The translations under genes were made by a program, and so were the position numbers. Under the pieces are notes generated by a model, which was not told the DNA's origin, made no database searches, and saw nothing but the letters and a program-made list of their open reading frames with translations. This document shows positions 41,139-50,661 of a stretch of 64,000 bases of DNA, piece by piece. Location: contig CAVSDL010000001.1 in assembly GCA_963726775.1 (NCBI GenBank), positions 1,426,001 to 1,490,000 on the forward strand, given 5' to 3'. Source of the DNA: CAIWHR01 sp963726775 (GTDB taxonomy: Bacteria; Pseudomonadota; Gammaproteobacteria; Burkholderiales; Casimicrobiaceae). Position 1 is the stretch's first letter, and every line of letters begins with the position of its first letter.

Positions 41139-42182
41139 GTGCACCCGTCGCTCGAATCCCTCGACGCGCGCCTCCTCAACGAATTTCAGCGCGGCTTTCC
41201 TCTCGTCCACGAGCCGTACGCAGCGATCGCGCGCCGGCTCGCCGTCGACGAAGCGTGGGTCCGGGCCACCCTTGCGCGCGCGGTCGAGGGTGGCCGGGTG
41301 AGCCGCGTCGGCGCGGTATTCCGGCCTGGCGCGATCGGTGTTTCGACGCTCGCGGCGCTCGCGGTCCCGGAACGCGATCTGACGCGTGTTGCCGCATGCG
41401 TCTCCGCACGGCCCGAAGTCAATCACAACTACGAGCGCGAGCACCGGTTCAACCTGTGGTTCGTCGCCGCCGCCGCCGACCGGCCGGCGCTCGATACCGT
41501 ACTCGACGCCATCGCCCGCGATGTCGGGCAAGTGCCGATCGCGTTGCCGCTCGTCGCGGATTACTGGATCGACCTGGGTTTCGACCTGGCGGGGCCGGTT
41601 GCGAAGGGCCGTGTCCGCGCGCCGCGGCGCTCGAAAGATGCCGACGGGGCACCGGAATTCGCCCTCACCGCCGCCGATCGCCGACTCGTGGCGGCGCTCG
41701 AGGACGGTTTGGCCCCCGTTGCCGCACCCTACGCGGCAATTGCGCAGGAGGCTGGCGTCAGCGAGGCTTACGTGCTGGTGCGCCTCGCCGACTGGCTGAA
41801 TCGCGGTGTGATAAGACGACTTGGCATCATCGTCCGGCATCGCGAGCTGGGATTCACCGCGAACGCGATGTGCGTCTGGGACGTCCCGGACGGCGCAGCG
41901 GATGCGCTCGGCGAGGCGATGGCACGCGAGCCTGGCGTGACGCTGTGTTACCGCCGCCTGCGCGCGCTGCCGGAGTGGCGCTACAACCTGTACTGCATGT
42001 TGCACGGGCGCGATCGCGGGAGAGTCGAGGCGCGGATTGCGGAACTCGCGACCGCCCATGGGCTCGACCGGCAACCCTCCACTGTCCTGTTCTCGCGGCG
42101 CGCCTTCAAGCAGCGTGGCGCGCGCTACGCGCTGGGCCGGGCGGCGGTGCCGGGCGGCGCGCCGGCGTTGGCCGCCGCCTGA
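41139..42182 (+). CDS. nirDL: Siroheme decarboxylase, NirD-NirL fusion
   Basis: A 347-residue cytosolic protein of two AsnC/Lrp-type halves, NirD-like (about 1-165) and NirL-like (about 175-330). Each half begins with a winged-helix segment and continues into a ligand domain with the pocket motif NHNYEREHRFNLWF (residues about 94-107) or the WRYNLY stretch of the second half. With NirG and NirH it removes acetate carboxylates from siroheme on the way to heme d1. GTG start at 41139, two bases after the nirF stop. Confidence 0.9.
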   Translation: MHPSLESLDARLLNEFQRGFPLVHEPYAAIARRLAVDEAWVRATLARAVEGGRVSRVGAVFRPGAIGVSTLAALAVPERDLTRVAACVSARPEVNHNYEREHRFNLWFVAAAADRPALDTVLDAIARDVGQVPIALPLVADYWIDLGFDLAGPVAKGRVRAPRRSKDADGAPEFALTAADRRLVAALEDGLAPVAAPYAAIAQEAGVSEAYVLVRLADWLNRGVIRRLGIIVRHRELGFTANAMCVWDVPDGAADALGEAMAREPGVTLCYRRLRALPEWRYNLYCMLHGRDRGRVEARIAELATAHGLDRQPSTVLFSRRAFKQRGARYALGRAAVPGGAPALAAA

Positions 42183-42201
42183 ACGGGTGGGAGCGCCGCG
42201 C

Positions 42202-42645
42202 ATGGACGCCGTCGACCGCCGGATCGTCAACGCATTGCAGGATGGGTTCCCCGTCTGCGAACGGCCGTTCCTTGTCGCTGCGACGAAGTTGGGCCTCGCC
42301 GAGGACGACCTCATCGCACGGATCGGCGCGCTGCTGGCCGACGGCACGCTGACGCGGTTCGGCCCGCTGTTCGACGCGGAGAAGCTGGGCGGCGCGTTCA
42401 CGCTCGCGGCCATGCACGTGCCGGCCGGGGAATTCGACCAGGTTGCGGCACACGTGAACGCCCTGCCGGAGGTCGCGCATAATTACGCGCGCGATCACGA
42501 CCTCAACATGTGGTTCGTGCTCGGCACCGAGACGGCCGAAGGCATCGCTGCGGCGATCGCGAGGATCGAGCGCGATACCCGGCTCGCCGTCCACGCGTTT
42601 CCGAAGGAGCGCGAGTACTTTGTCGGGTTGAAGTTATCGGCATGA
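42202..42645 (+). CDS. nirG: Siroheme decarboxylase subunit NirG
   Basis: A 147-residue Lrp/AsnC-type protein. N-terminal winged helix (MDAVDRRIVNALQDGFPV), then the siroheme-binding segment AHNYARDHDLNMWFVLG (about residues 93-109). One of four related subunits (NirD, NirL, NirG, NirH) needed for decarboxylation of siroheme. The stop overlaps the nirH start (ATGA). Confidence 0.9.
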   Translation: MDAVDRRIVNALQDGFPVCERPFLVAATKLGLAEDDLIARIGALLADGTLTRFGPLFDAEKLGGAFTLAAMHVPAGEFDQVAAHVNALPEVAHNYARDHDLNMWFVLGTETAEGIAAAIARIERDTRLAVHAFPKEREYFVGLKLSA

Positions 42646-43139
42646 ATGCTCCGCTCACGCCTGCCGAGCTCGATCGCGCCCTGGTCCGCGCGCTGCAGGA
42701 CGGACTGCCGCGCGTGCCGCGTCCCTATCACGCGGTCGCCGCGGCGCTGGGAGTGCCTGCGGACACCGTCCTGGCGCGCGTGGATGCAATGCTGGCGTCG
42801 GGCGCGATACGCCGTATCGGCGCGGTTCCCAATCACTACCGGCTGGGCTGGATCGCGAATGGCATGAGCGTCTGGGACGTCGAGGATGCAGACGTCGACA
42901 CGCTGGGCGCGCGCGTGGGAGCGCTTCCTTTCGTATCCCATTGTTATCGGCGGCCGCGCCGGCCGCCGGTGTGGAGCTACAACCTCTTCGCCATGGTGCA
43001 CGGGAAGAGCCGCGACGAGGTCGAAGCGAAGGTCGCGGCGATTGGGCAGGTACTGGGCGATTCGGCGCGCGCGGGCGATGTTCTTTACAGCACGAAGATA
43101 TTGAAGAAGACCGGGCTGCGCTTCGGCGCCTCCGGCTGA
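42642..43139 (+). CDS. nirH: Siroheme decarboxylase subunit NirH
   Basis: A 165-residue Lrp/AsnC-type protein of the same family as NirG. Winged helix LDRALVRALQDGLPRVPRPY at the start; the ligand segment reads VSHCYRRPRRPPVWSYNLFA (about residues 98-117), with a Cys-Tyr-Arg-Arg pattern as in NirL/NirH rather than the His-rich form of NirD/NirG. Overlaps nirG by 4 bases and precedes nirJ by 14 bases. Confidence 0.9.
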   Translation: MNAPLTPAELDRALVRALQDGLPRVPRPYHAVAAALGVPADTVLARVDAMLASGAIRRIGAVPNHYRLGWIANGMSVWDVEDADVDTLGARVGALPFVSHCYRRPRRPPVWSYNLFAMVHGKSRDEVEAKVAAIGQVLGDSARAGDVLYSTKILKKTGLRFGASG

Positions 43140-43153
43140 CGCACGAGGACACC

Positions 43154-44362
43154 ATGTTCCGGGTCACGCAATACCTGCAGGAAGTGAAGACGCCGACGCC
43201 GCTCGGCCCGAGGCGCACTCCGACCGGCCCGGTGGTGATCTGGAACCTGATCCGGCGATGCAATCTCGCGTGCCAGCACTGTTACTCGATTTCGGCCGAC
43301 ATCGACTTTCCGGGCGAACTCACGACGGCGGAAATCTTCGGTGCGATGGACGACCTGAAGGCCTGCGGCGTGCCCGTGTTGATCCTTTCCGGCGGCGAGC
43401 CGCTGCTGCGCCCCGACTTCTGGGCGATCGCGCACCGCGCGAAGGCGATGGGCTTCTACATCGGACTGTCGACCAACGGCACCTTGATCGGCGATGGCAA
43501 CATCGGCGCGATCGCCGGTGTCGGCTTCGACTACGTCGGCATCAGCCTGGACGGCATCGAGGCGACGCACGACCGCTTCCGGCGCAAGAAGGGCGCGTTC
43601 GCCGCATCGCTCGCCGGCGTGCGTCTGTGCCGGGACGCCGGCATCAAGGTCGGGCTGCGCTATACGCTGACGCAGGACAACGCGCACGACCTGCCGGGCC
43701 TGCTCGATCTGATGGACGCCGAGCGCGTGGACAAGTTCTACCTGTCGCACCTCAACTATGGCGGGCGCGGCAACGTCAATCGCAAGACCGACGCGGTGTT
43801 CCAGACCACCCGTCGGGCCATGGACCTGATCTTCGAAACGGCCTGGAAGCATATCGAAGCCGGGCATTCCCGCGAGTTCGTCACGGGCAACAACGACGCG
43901 GACGGCGCCTACCTGCTGCATTGGGTGCGCGCGCGGTTCCCGGAGCGCGAGGCGCACCTGCGCGCCAGGCTCGCGCAATGGGGGGGCAATTCGTCGGGCG
44001 TCAACATCGCGAACATCGACAATCTCGGCAACGTCCACCCGGACACGTTCTGGTGGGATTACAACCTGGGAAACGTCAGGGAGCGGCGCTTTTCGGCCAT
44101 CTGGCAGGACACCTCGGATCCGCTCATGGCCGGCATGAAGCGCATGCCACGCAAGGTGAAAGGGCGTTGCGGCGCCTGTCCGCAGTTCGACCTGTGTGGC
44201 GGCAACACGAGGGTCCGTGCGTGGCAGTTGACCGGCGATCCCTGGGCGGAGGACCCGGGTTGCTACCTCGAGGACGACGAACTCGGAATCGCCGGCGGCT
44301 ACGAGCGGGTGAAGCTGGGGCCCTACATCCGCGTGCGAAGGATGGAAGCCGAGGCGACGTGA
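43154..44362 (+). CDS. nirJ: Heme d1 biosynthesis radical SAM protein NirJ
   Basis: A 402-residue radical-SAM enzyme that converts didecarboxysiroheme to 3,8-dioxo-pre-d1. The [4Fe-4S]-SAM motif is CNLACQHCY (about residues 36-44), SAM contacts in ILSGGEPLLRP (about 77), and a C-terminal auxiliary cluster motif CGACPQFDLCGGN (about 339-351). Start at 43154, MFRVTQYL. Its stop overlaps the GTG start of nirN. Confidence 0.94.
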   Translation: MFRVTQYLQEVKTPTPLGPRRTPTGPVVIWNLIRRCNLACQHCYSISADIDFPGELTTAEIFGAMDDLKACGVPVLILSGGEPLLRPDFWAIAHRAKAMGFYIGLSTNGTLIGDGNIGAIAGVGFDYVGISLDGIEATHDRFRRKKGAFAASLAGVRLCRDAGIKVGLRYTLTQDNAHDLPGLLDLMDAERVDKFYLSHLNYGGRGNVNRKTDAVFQTTRRAMDLIFETAWKHIEAGHSREFVTGNNDADGAYLLHWVRARFPEREAHLRARLAQWGGNSSGVNIANIDNLGNVHPDTFWWDYNLGNVRERRFSAIWQDTSDPLMAGMKRMPRKVKGRCGACPQFDLCGGNTRVRAWQLTGDPWAEDPGCYLEDDELGIAGGYERVKLGPYIRVRRMEAEAT

Positions 44363-45975
44363 GCCGCGCCTGTGAAACGGCAGTGAGTGCGCGAACGCGG
44401 TGGTCCCGCCGCCGCTGCGCGATCGGCTGGACGATCTACCTGATTGTTGCCGTGCTCGTCGTCGCCTTCGCCGGCGTCGCCGCGGGGCAAACCGCCGCCG
44501 CGCAGAACTACGAAACGCACTGCGTCGCGTGCCACGGCGCCGGGCGTCTCGGCGGCGCGGGGCCCGCGCTGCTGCCCGAGAATCTCGAGCGGCTGCGCAA
44601 GCCGGCGGCGGCCGACACGATCGCGAAGGGCCGCCTCGCCACGCAGATGCCGGCCTTCGGTGACAAGCTGACGAAGTTCGAGATCGAGGCGCTGGTCGCG
44701 TATGTCTACACGCCGCCGGCGGAAAAGCCCGTCTGGGGCGCAGCCGAGATCAATGCGACGCGCATTGTTCATCACGCCGCCGGCGCGCTTCCGGACAAGC
44801 CGCAATTCGCCGCCGATCCGCTGAATCTGTTCGTGGTCGTCGAGTCCGGCGACCACCATGTGTCGATTCTCGACGGCGACCGGTTCGTGCGCCTCGCCCG
44901 GTTCCCGACGCGCTACGCACTGCACGGCGGGCCGAAATTCACGCCGGACGGCCGCTACGTGTATTTCGCCTCGCGCGACGGCTGGGTCACCAAGTACGAT
45001 CTGTGGAACCTCGCGACTGTCGCCGAAGTGCGCATCGGCCTCAACACGCGCAACATCGCGGTGTCCGGCGACGGCAGGTGGGTGATCGCCGGCAACTATC
45101 TGCCGCACACGCTGGTCGTTCTCGACGCGCGCGACCTGTCGTTGGTGAAAGTGATCCCGGTCGCCGACCGGAACGGGAAGACATCGCGCGTGTCCGCCGT
45201 CTACGATGCGGCACCGAGGAAAAGCTTCGTTGTGGCGCTCAAGGACATTCCGGAAGTCTGGGAACTCACCTACGACCCGAAGGCGCCGCCCGTGTACGAG
45301 GGCTACGTTCACGACTACCGGATGGGGGAAGGCGTTGCCGAGAAAGGACCATTTCCGGTGCGCCGCATCGCCCTCGACGATGTGCTCGACGACTTCTTCT
45401 TCGACAAGGGCTATAACCACCTGATCGGCGCCTCGCGCGAGGGCGGGAGGGGGCAGGTCGTCAACCTCGACGTGCGCCGCAGGATTGCCACGGTCGACCT
45501 GCCCGGCCTGCCGCATCTCGGATCGGGCATCGCGTGGGAATGGAACGGCAGGCCCGTGGTCGCGACGACCAACCTGAAGGAAGGTGTCGTCAGCGTCATC
45601 GACATGAGGGATTGGAAGACCGTCGGCGCAATCGAGACCAACGGCCCCGGATTCTTCCTGCGCAGCCACGAGAACACGCCCTACGCCTGGGTCGATTCGA
45701 TGAACAGCGCCGCCAGGGACACGCTGCAGGTGATCGACAAGCGCACGCTGAAAATCGTGAAAGCGCTGACTCCGATGCCGGGGCGGACCGCCGCGCACAT
45801 CGAGTTCGACCGCTATGGCAAGTACGCGCTGGCGAGCGTCTGGGAAGCCGATGGCGCGATCATCGTCTATGACGCGGCGACCTTCGACGAAGTGATGCGG
45901 ATCCCCGCGAACAAGCCGGTCGGCAAGTACAACGTGTTCAACAAGGTGACCGGATCCGCGGGGACGAGCCACTGA
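44359..45975 (+). CDS. nirN: Heme d1 dehydrogenase, NirN
   Basis: A 538-residue periplasmic NirS paralogue. A basic N-terminus with hydrophobic segment (WTIYLIVAVLVVAFAGVAAG) serves as signal, followed by a monoheme cytochrome c domain (HCVACH) and a d1-type propeller. Unlike NirS the N-terminal extension is short, as in NirN. NirN oxidises dihydro-heme d1 to heme d1, the last step before insertion into NirS. GTG start at 44359 overlapping nirJ. It ends the nir operon. Confidence 0.9.
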   Translation: MSRACETAVSARTRWSRRRCAIGWTIYLIVAVLVVAFAGVAAGQTAAAQNYETHCVACHGAGRLGGAGPALLPENLERLRKPAAADTIAKGRLATQMPAFGDKLTKFEIEALVAYVYTPPAEKPVWGAAEINATRIVHHAAGALPDKPQFAADPLNLFVVVESGDHHVSILDGDRFVRLARFPTRYALHGGPKFTPDGRYVYFASRDGWVTKYDLWNLATVAEVRIGLNTRNIAVSGDGRWVIAGNYLPHTLVVLDARDLSLVKVIPVADRNGKTSRVSAVYDAAPRKSFVVALKDIPEVWELTYDPKAPPVYEGYVHDYRMGEGVAEKGPFPVRRIALDDVLDDFFFDKGYNHLIGASREGGRGQVVNLDVRRRIATVDLPGLPHLGSGIAWEWNGRPVVATTNLKEGVVSVIDMRDWKTVGAIETNGPGFFLRSHENTPYAWVDSMNSAARDTLQVIDKRTLKIVKALTPMPGRTAAHIEFDRYGKYALASVWEADGAIIVYDAATFDEVMRIPANKPVGKYNVFNKVTGSAGTSH

Positions 45976-45997
45976 TTTCGTTTCCCATTGAGATCCC

Positions 45998-46032
45998 GCG
46001 CCGGCGTCGGGGAAGCCACGGCGGGCCGGCGC
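45998..46032. terminator. Inverted repeat between nirN and dnr
   Basis: A perfect 8-base stem GCGCCGGC / GCCGGCGC with a 19-base loop fills most of the 57-base gap between convergent nirN and the regulator gene and abuts the latter's stop. No T tract is seen on either side, so it may be a shared terminator or only an mRNA-stabilising hairpin. Confidence 0.35.
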
Positions 46033-46725
46033 TCAGCCGGTGAAGCCGCGCAGCTTCGCGACTTCCCGGATCGCGACCTCACGGCCCTCGACGCTGATCA
46101 GTCCCGCTTCCGCGAGTTCGTGCAGGATCCGCGAGAAATGCTCCGGCGTGAGATTGAGCCGCGACGCGACAATCGCCTTGGACGTCGGCAGCGTCACCGA
46201 GTAGCTTTCGGCAGCGCTTGCGAGGTGCTCGTCCTGGCGGAGCAGGTAGCCGATCACGCGTTGCGTTCCGGATTGCATCGAATAGCTCTCGACGTCGCTG
46301 ATCAGCCCGTGCAGCCGCCGCGACAAACCGGCCAGCATCCGCTTCGCGAATTCGGGATCGCGCTCCAATCCTTCGAAAACAACGTGCTTCGAAACGTGCA
46401 GCAGCAGCGAATCGGCGAGCGTCTGCGCCATGACGATGTACGGCTTGTCCATGAACATCAGCGCTTCGCCGAAGGAATAGCCCGGCCCCACGATTTCGAC
46501 GACCTTTTCGCTGCCGTGCGGCGTCACGAAGGAAAGCTTCACCTGCCCGTAGATCACGAAGTGAAAGCCCGCGCACGGATCGCCCTTGTTGAACAGGATT
46601 TCGCCGCGGGGCGCGTGAAGCTCGGCGGTCCCGGCCGCGATGCGGTCGATGTCGGCCGGCGCAAGCTCCTTGAACAACGGCAGATTGGCGAGGAACGCCT
46701 GGGTCTTGATCTTCGGCGGCGGCAT
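46033..46725 (-). CDS. dnr: Crp/Fnr-family regulator, DNR type
   Basis: A 230-residue transcription factor: N-terminal cyclic-nucleotide-binding-like domain (about 15-130), dimer helix, and C-terminal winged helix. The recognition helix reads LTPEHFSRILHEL, with the E-x-x-S-R pattern that reads TTGAT half-sites. The Cys cluster of oxygen-sensing FNR at the N-terminus is missing, so it belongs to the DNR/NnrR group, which responds to NO (through heme). Convergent with nirN. Start at 46725 (MPPPKIKTQAF), and the frame is open further. It is the natural candidate to bind the palindromes listed in this window. Confidence 0.85.
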   Translation of the reverse strand: MPPPKIKTQAFLANLPLFKELAPADIDRIAAGTAELHAPRGEILFNKGDPCAGFHFVIYGQVKLSFVTPHGSEKVVEIVGPGYSFGEALMFMDKPYIVMAQTLADSLLLHVSKHVVFEGLERDPEFAKRMLAGLSRRLHGLISDVESYSMQSGTQRVIGYLLRQDEHLASAAESYSVTLPTSKAIVASRLNLTPEHFSRILHELAEAGLISVEGREVAIREVAKLRGFTG

Positions 46726-46876
46726 TGTCGCGGTGTAGCGAGAGGCGGCGGCAAGCGTATCACAGCCGGGACACCTCACGGAGGGCAGGGCGATCGAAGC
46801 AACGGCTGTGGTTGCGCAGATCGTCGCGGCGGGGGATCATTGCAGACCCCAACGGCACAACCCCTCGAAAGTTCCC

Positions 46877-47569
46877 ATGGCCGAGCCGCGCGCCCTCGAC
46901 GAACCCCTGACCGATGCCGAACTGGACGATCTGGAGACCTTTCTTGCCTCCGACTCGGTGCCGCAGGATTGCATGGACCTCGAGATGCTCGATGGCTATC
47001 TCACCGCGATCGTCTCGGGGCCGGACATGATCCAGCCTTCGGAGTGGCTGCCGCAGATCTGGAGCGAGGGCAACAAGAGCGCGGCGCCCGCATTCGTAAG
47101 CAACGACCAGGCCCAGCGCGTCATGGGTCTCGTGCTGCGACATTTCGTCGGCATCCAGCGCACGCTCGGCGAGTCGCCGACGCGATTCCGGCCGCTGCTC
47201 TACATGCCGGACGAAAAGGCGCCCAAGACCGAACGCACCCCGGCGGAGGCGACCGCCTGGTGCGAAGGCTACATGTCCGGAGTCAAGCTGCGCGACGACG
47301 AGTGGCAGCCGCTCTATGATGCGCAGGATGCGCGCGACTGGATCTTTCCGATCGAAGCACTGGCGTTCGGGGATCGCGACGACGACTTCACGGAATGGGT
47401 GGACAGCGACGACAAGCGGGCCGAGTTGATCGACGAGCTGCCCGTCGCCGCGGTGCTGATCTACCGCTTCTGGCAGGGGCGACGCGAAGCCACGCAGGGG
47501 CGTGGCACCGCCGCGCGCCGAAGCGTGCTCTCCGACGCCACGCGCAAGTCGCGCCAGCGGCTGCACTGA
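46877..47569 (+). CDS. UPF0149/YecA family protein
   Basis: A 230-residue cytosolic protein of the YecA/YgfB (UPF0149) family: LDEPLTDAELDDLETFLASD at the start, MDLEMLDGYLTAI (about residue 35) and AEATAWCEGYMSG (about 125), all typical of this group. The C-terminal SEC-C zinc motif of longer YecA proteins is absent; a basic tail follows instead. Function unknown. The ATG at 46877 is preferred to an extension from 46808. A clear terminator follows. Confidence 0.82.
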   Translation: MAEPRALDEPLTDAELDDLETFLASDSVPQDCMDLEMLDGYLTAIVSGPDMIQPSEWLPQIWSEGNKSAAPAFVSNDQAQRVMGLVLRHFVGIQRTLGESPTRFRPLLYMPDEKAPKTERTPAEATAWCEGYMSGVKLRDDEWQPLYDAQDARDWIFPIEALAFGDRDDDFTEWVDSDDKRAELIDELPVAAVLIYRFWQGRREATQGRGTAARRSVLSDATRKSRQRLH

Positions 47570-47594
47570 GCGGAGAATTCGCGGGAGCGGACGA

Positions 47595-47617
47595 GGGCCG
47601 GATGTTCCGGCCCTTTT
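47595..47617 (+). terminator. Rho-independent terminator after the UPF0149 gene
   Basis: A 7-base GC stem GGGCCGG / CCGGCCC with an ATGTT loop, followed by TTTT. It is 25 bases after the stop codon and upstream of the convergent nuoN end. Confidence 0.85.
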
Positions 47618-47740
47618 CGCTGCCGGGGCCCGGCTGGGCAACGGCCCTCACCCGCCGCATGCGAGCGGTCCGGCGGAGTTCGGAGCCCGGCAACGCCGGG
47701 TTGCGGCGCTCGTGTTCGAGGCGCCCCGCCTGCCCTCGCT

Positions 47741-49126
47741 TCACATGAGGCCGATGATCCAGCCGGGAAGAACCGAGAGAACCAGTGCCGTGACCAGACA
47801 CAGCAGGCCGGCAGAGAGCGCGAGCCGCCGCGTCGCGCCCTCACCCGCGACCGGTTCCGCCGGACTCATGAACATGTACTGAATGACGCGCAGGTAGAAG
47901 TAGATCCCGAGGTAGCTGCCGACGAGGCCCAGCACCGCGTAGACCGTGAATCCCGCGGCGATCACGTTCTTGAAGATCAGGAACTTGGCGACGAACCCCG
48001 GGAACGGCGGCAGGCCCGCCAGCGACAGCATCGCGATGCCGATCATCACCGCGGCGTAGGGGCGGCGCTGGTACAGCCCCTTCAGGCTGGCCAGGCGGTC
48101 GCGCGCGGCGTCATCCTCACCTGAGGGGAGCGACGCGAAGGCGAGCAGGTTCATCACGCCGTACGCGAGCAGGTAGAACACGACGGCCTGGTAGCGGCCG
48201 GCGCCCTCGCCGAGGAACGCATAGAACAGGTAGCCCGCATGCGCAATCGACGAGTACGCGATCATGCGGCGGAAGCTCGATTGCCGCATCGCGGCGAGAT
48301 TGCCCCAGACGATCGAGACGAGCGGCAGCAGCGCGATGAGGTCGGCCGCATGCCCGGTGACGCTCGACGTGCCGAACAGCCGCAGGACGGCCAGCAGCGC
48401 ACCGGCCTTCACGACGGTGGCCATGTACGCGGTCACCGGCACGCTGGCGCCTTCGTAGGCGTCGGGGGCCCACGCGTGGAAGGGCACGACGGCCGCCTTG
48501 AGGAAGAACGAAACGAGCACCAGCACCACCGCCGCCGTCGCCATCGTGTCGGTCGAGCGCAGCGCGCTCGCGAATCCCGCGATGGCCAGCGAACCGCTGC
48601 CCCCGTACAGCAGCGAGACGCCCATCAGGAACATTGCGGTCGCCGTGCCTCCCAGCACCAGGTACTTGAGCGCGGCTTCGGCGCTTTCCTGCCGCCGGAA
48701 AGCGAGGAGCACCAGCACGTAAACGGGCAGCGACATCAGTTCGAGCCCGAGGAAAAGCGTGAGGAAGCTGTCGGCGGAAAGGAGCAGGCAGAACCCGTAG
48801 AGGGATGACAGGAGCAGCGGGTAGAACGGGCCGTCGGGAAAGTCGTCGCGCGACAGCAACAGCACCGGCACCGCAAGGGCCAGCACGATGGCCTTGGCGA
48901 GCGCAACCGCGGGGTCGACGGAATATTGTCCGGGGAAGGGCGCCGCGTTGTATCCGGCACAGTAGAGCCCTGCCGAGGCCGCGGCGGCCGCGGCGACCGT
49001 CAGCAGCGCCAGCGGCAGCGCGCCGCGTGGCCGGGTCCAGGCGATTTCCATGCCGATCAGCAGCACGATCCCGGCCAGCAGCAAGTGCTCCGGCAGCATC
49101 GCGATGAAGACGTCCTGCCAGTTCAT
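47741..49126 (-). CDS. nuoN: NADH-quinone oxidoreductase subunit N
   Basis: A 461-residue membrane protein, antiporter-like proton-pumping subunit of complex I, with about 14 helices. The conserved segment FLKAAVVPFHAWAPDAYEGA (about residues 211-230) has the pumping Lys; the following FRRMIAYSSIAHAGY segment (about 285) is another landmark. Last gene of the nuo operon; its start overlaps the nuoM stop by 4 bases. Confidence 0.95.
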   Translation of the reverse strand: MNWQDVFIAMLPEHLLLAGIVLLIGMEIAWTRPRGALPLALLTVAAAAAASAGLYCAGYNAAPFPGQYSVDPAVALAKAIVLALAVPVLLLSRDDFPDGPFYPLLLSSLYGFCLLLSADSFLTLFLGLELMSLPVYVLVLLAFRRQESAEAALKYLVLGGTATAMFLMGVSLLYGGSGSLAIAGFASALRSTDTMATAAVVLVLVSFFLKAAVVPFHAWAPDAYEGASVPVTAYMATVVKAGALLAVLRLFGTSSVTGHAADLIALLPLVSIVWGNLAAMRQSSFRRMIAYSSIAHAGYLFYAFLGEGAGRYQAVVFYLLAYGVMNLLAFASLPSGEDDAARDRLASLKGLYQRRPYAAVMIGIAMLSLAGLPPFPGFVAKFLIFKNVIAAGFTVYAVLGLVGSYLGIYFYLRVIQYMFMSPAEPVAGEGATRRLALSAGLLCLVTALVLSVLPGWIIGLM

Positions 49127-50661
49127 GGCGCGCCTCCGGGTGTCCGCGAGGTACCGACCAGCTGCTGGTAGTGCTTCGCCGCCAATTCCGTTTTCTGCAG
49201 CGGCTCATCGGGATAAAGACCGATCGCGAATACGGCCGCGACGATCGCCGCGAGGATCAGTTTTTCGCGAAGATCGAGGTCGACGAGCGGCTGGTGCGGA
49301 GCCTTGGCTTCGCCATAGATGAATCCCTGCGCGAACCGGAGCATGTACAGCGCTCCGAGCACCACGCCCGATACGGCAATGACGCTCATCGCCAGCGGCC
49401 ACGCGTCGCCGGAGAGATACTGCGGCCACGACGCTTTGAAGGATCCGAGCAGCACCAGGAATTCGCCGGTGAATCCGCTGGTCATGGGGAGACCGATCGA
49501 CGCCAGCGTCAGGATCATGAAGAACACGGAATACACCGGCAGCAGCTTGGCCAGGCCACCGTAGGCACCGAGTTCCCGCGTATGGCAGCGCTCGTAGATC
49601 ATCCCGACCATCAGGAAGAGTCCGGCCGCGACCAGGCCGTGGCTCACCATCTGGATGATCGCGCCCTGTATGCCGAGGAGGTCGAGGCTCGCGAGTCCCA
49701 GCATCACATAGCCCAGATGGCTGATCGACGAGTAGGCGATGATCTTCTTGATGTCGTTCTGCACCAGCGCGAGACACGCCCCGTAGACGATCGATACGAC
49801 AGCCAGCGTCATGATCGCCGGCGTCAGCGCACGCGCGGCATCCGGAAACAGCGGGAAGCCGAGCTTCATGAATCCGTAGGTGCCCATCTTCAGCAGCACG
49901 CCGGCCAGGATCACCGAGCCGGCGGTCGGCGCCTCGACGTGCGCGTCGGGCAGCCACGTGTGGAGCGGCACCATCGGGACCTTGATCGCGAACGACAGGC
50001 CGAAGGCCGCGAGCAGGACGATCTGGACCGGGAGCGGCAGCTCGGTGCGGTACAGGTCGGCAAACGCGAACGACGTCACGCCCGTCGACGTCTGCAGCGA
50101 GTAGACAAGATAGATCACCGCGGCCAGCATCAGGATGCTGCCGAACGCGGTGTAGAGGACGAACTTCAGCGTCGCGTAGATGCGGCGTTCGCCACCCCAG
50201 ATGCCGATGATGAGGAACATCGGAATCAGCATCGTCTCCCAGAACAGATAGAAGACGAAGAGATCCTGCGCGACGAACGTGCCCAGCATCGCGAACTGGA
50301 TCAGCAGCACCATCGCATAGAACAGCTTGACGTCCTTGCGGATGGCGGTGAACGCGCCCGCCACGACCAGCGGGCCCAGGAACGCGGTCAGCAGCACCAG
50401 CAGAATGTTGTAGCCGTCGAGGCCGATCTGGTAGCTCACGCCCCAATCGGCGATCCAGGCGACGCGCGTTTCGAACTGCAGGCCGGCGACGGCACCGTCG
50501 AATCGCGCGTACAGCAACGCGGTCGCCGCGAGCTGCACGACCAACACCCAGAACGTGAGCCATCGGATCACGGCTTCCTGCCGCGCGGGCACTGCGAACA
50601 GCAGCGCCATGCCGGCGATCGGCAGGAAAAGCACGGCATTGAGCAGGGTCGCGTCATCCAT
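49123..50661 (-). CDS. nuoM: NADH-quinone oxidoreductase subunit M
   Basis: A 512-residue proton-pumping subunit with about 14 helices. Landmarks: AFGLSFAIKVPMVPLHTWLP (about residues 220-239) with DAHVEAPTAGSVILAG immediately after, and IKKIIAYSSISHLGYVMLG (about 305-323). The ATG at 50661 (MDDATLLNAV) is family-typical. Its first 8 bases overlap nuoL. Confidence 0.95.
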   Translation of the reverse strand: MDDATLLNAVLFLPIAGMALLFAVPARQEAVIRWLTFWVLVVQLAATALLYARFDGAVAGLQFETRVAWIADWGVSYQIGLDGYNILLVLLTAFLGPLVVAGAFTAIRKDVKLFYAMVLLIQFAMLGTFVAQDLFVFYLFWETMLIPMFLIIGIWGGERRIYATLKFVLYTAFGSILMLAAVIYLVYSLQTSTGVTSFAFADLYRTELPLPVQIVLLAAFGLSFAIKVPMVPLHTWLPDAHVEAPTAGSVILAGVLLKMGTYGFMKLGFPLFPDAARALTPAIMTLAVVSIVYGACLALVQNDIKKIIAYSSISHLGYVMLGLASLDLLGIQGAIIQMVSHGLVAAGLFLMVGMIYERCHTRELGAYGGLAKLLPVYSVFFMILTLASIGLPMTSGFTGEFLVLLGSFKASWPQYLSGDAWPLAMSVIAVSGVVLGALYMLRFAQGFIYGEAKAPHQPLVDLDLREKLILAAIVAAVFAIGLYPDEPLQKTELAAKHYQQLVGTSRTPGGAP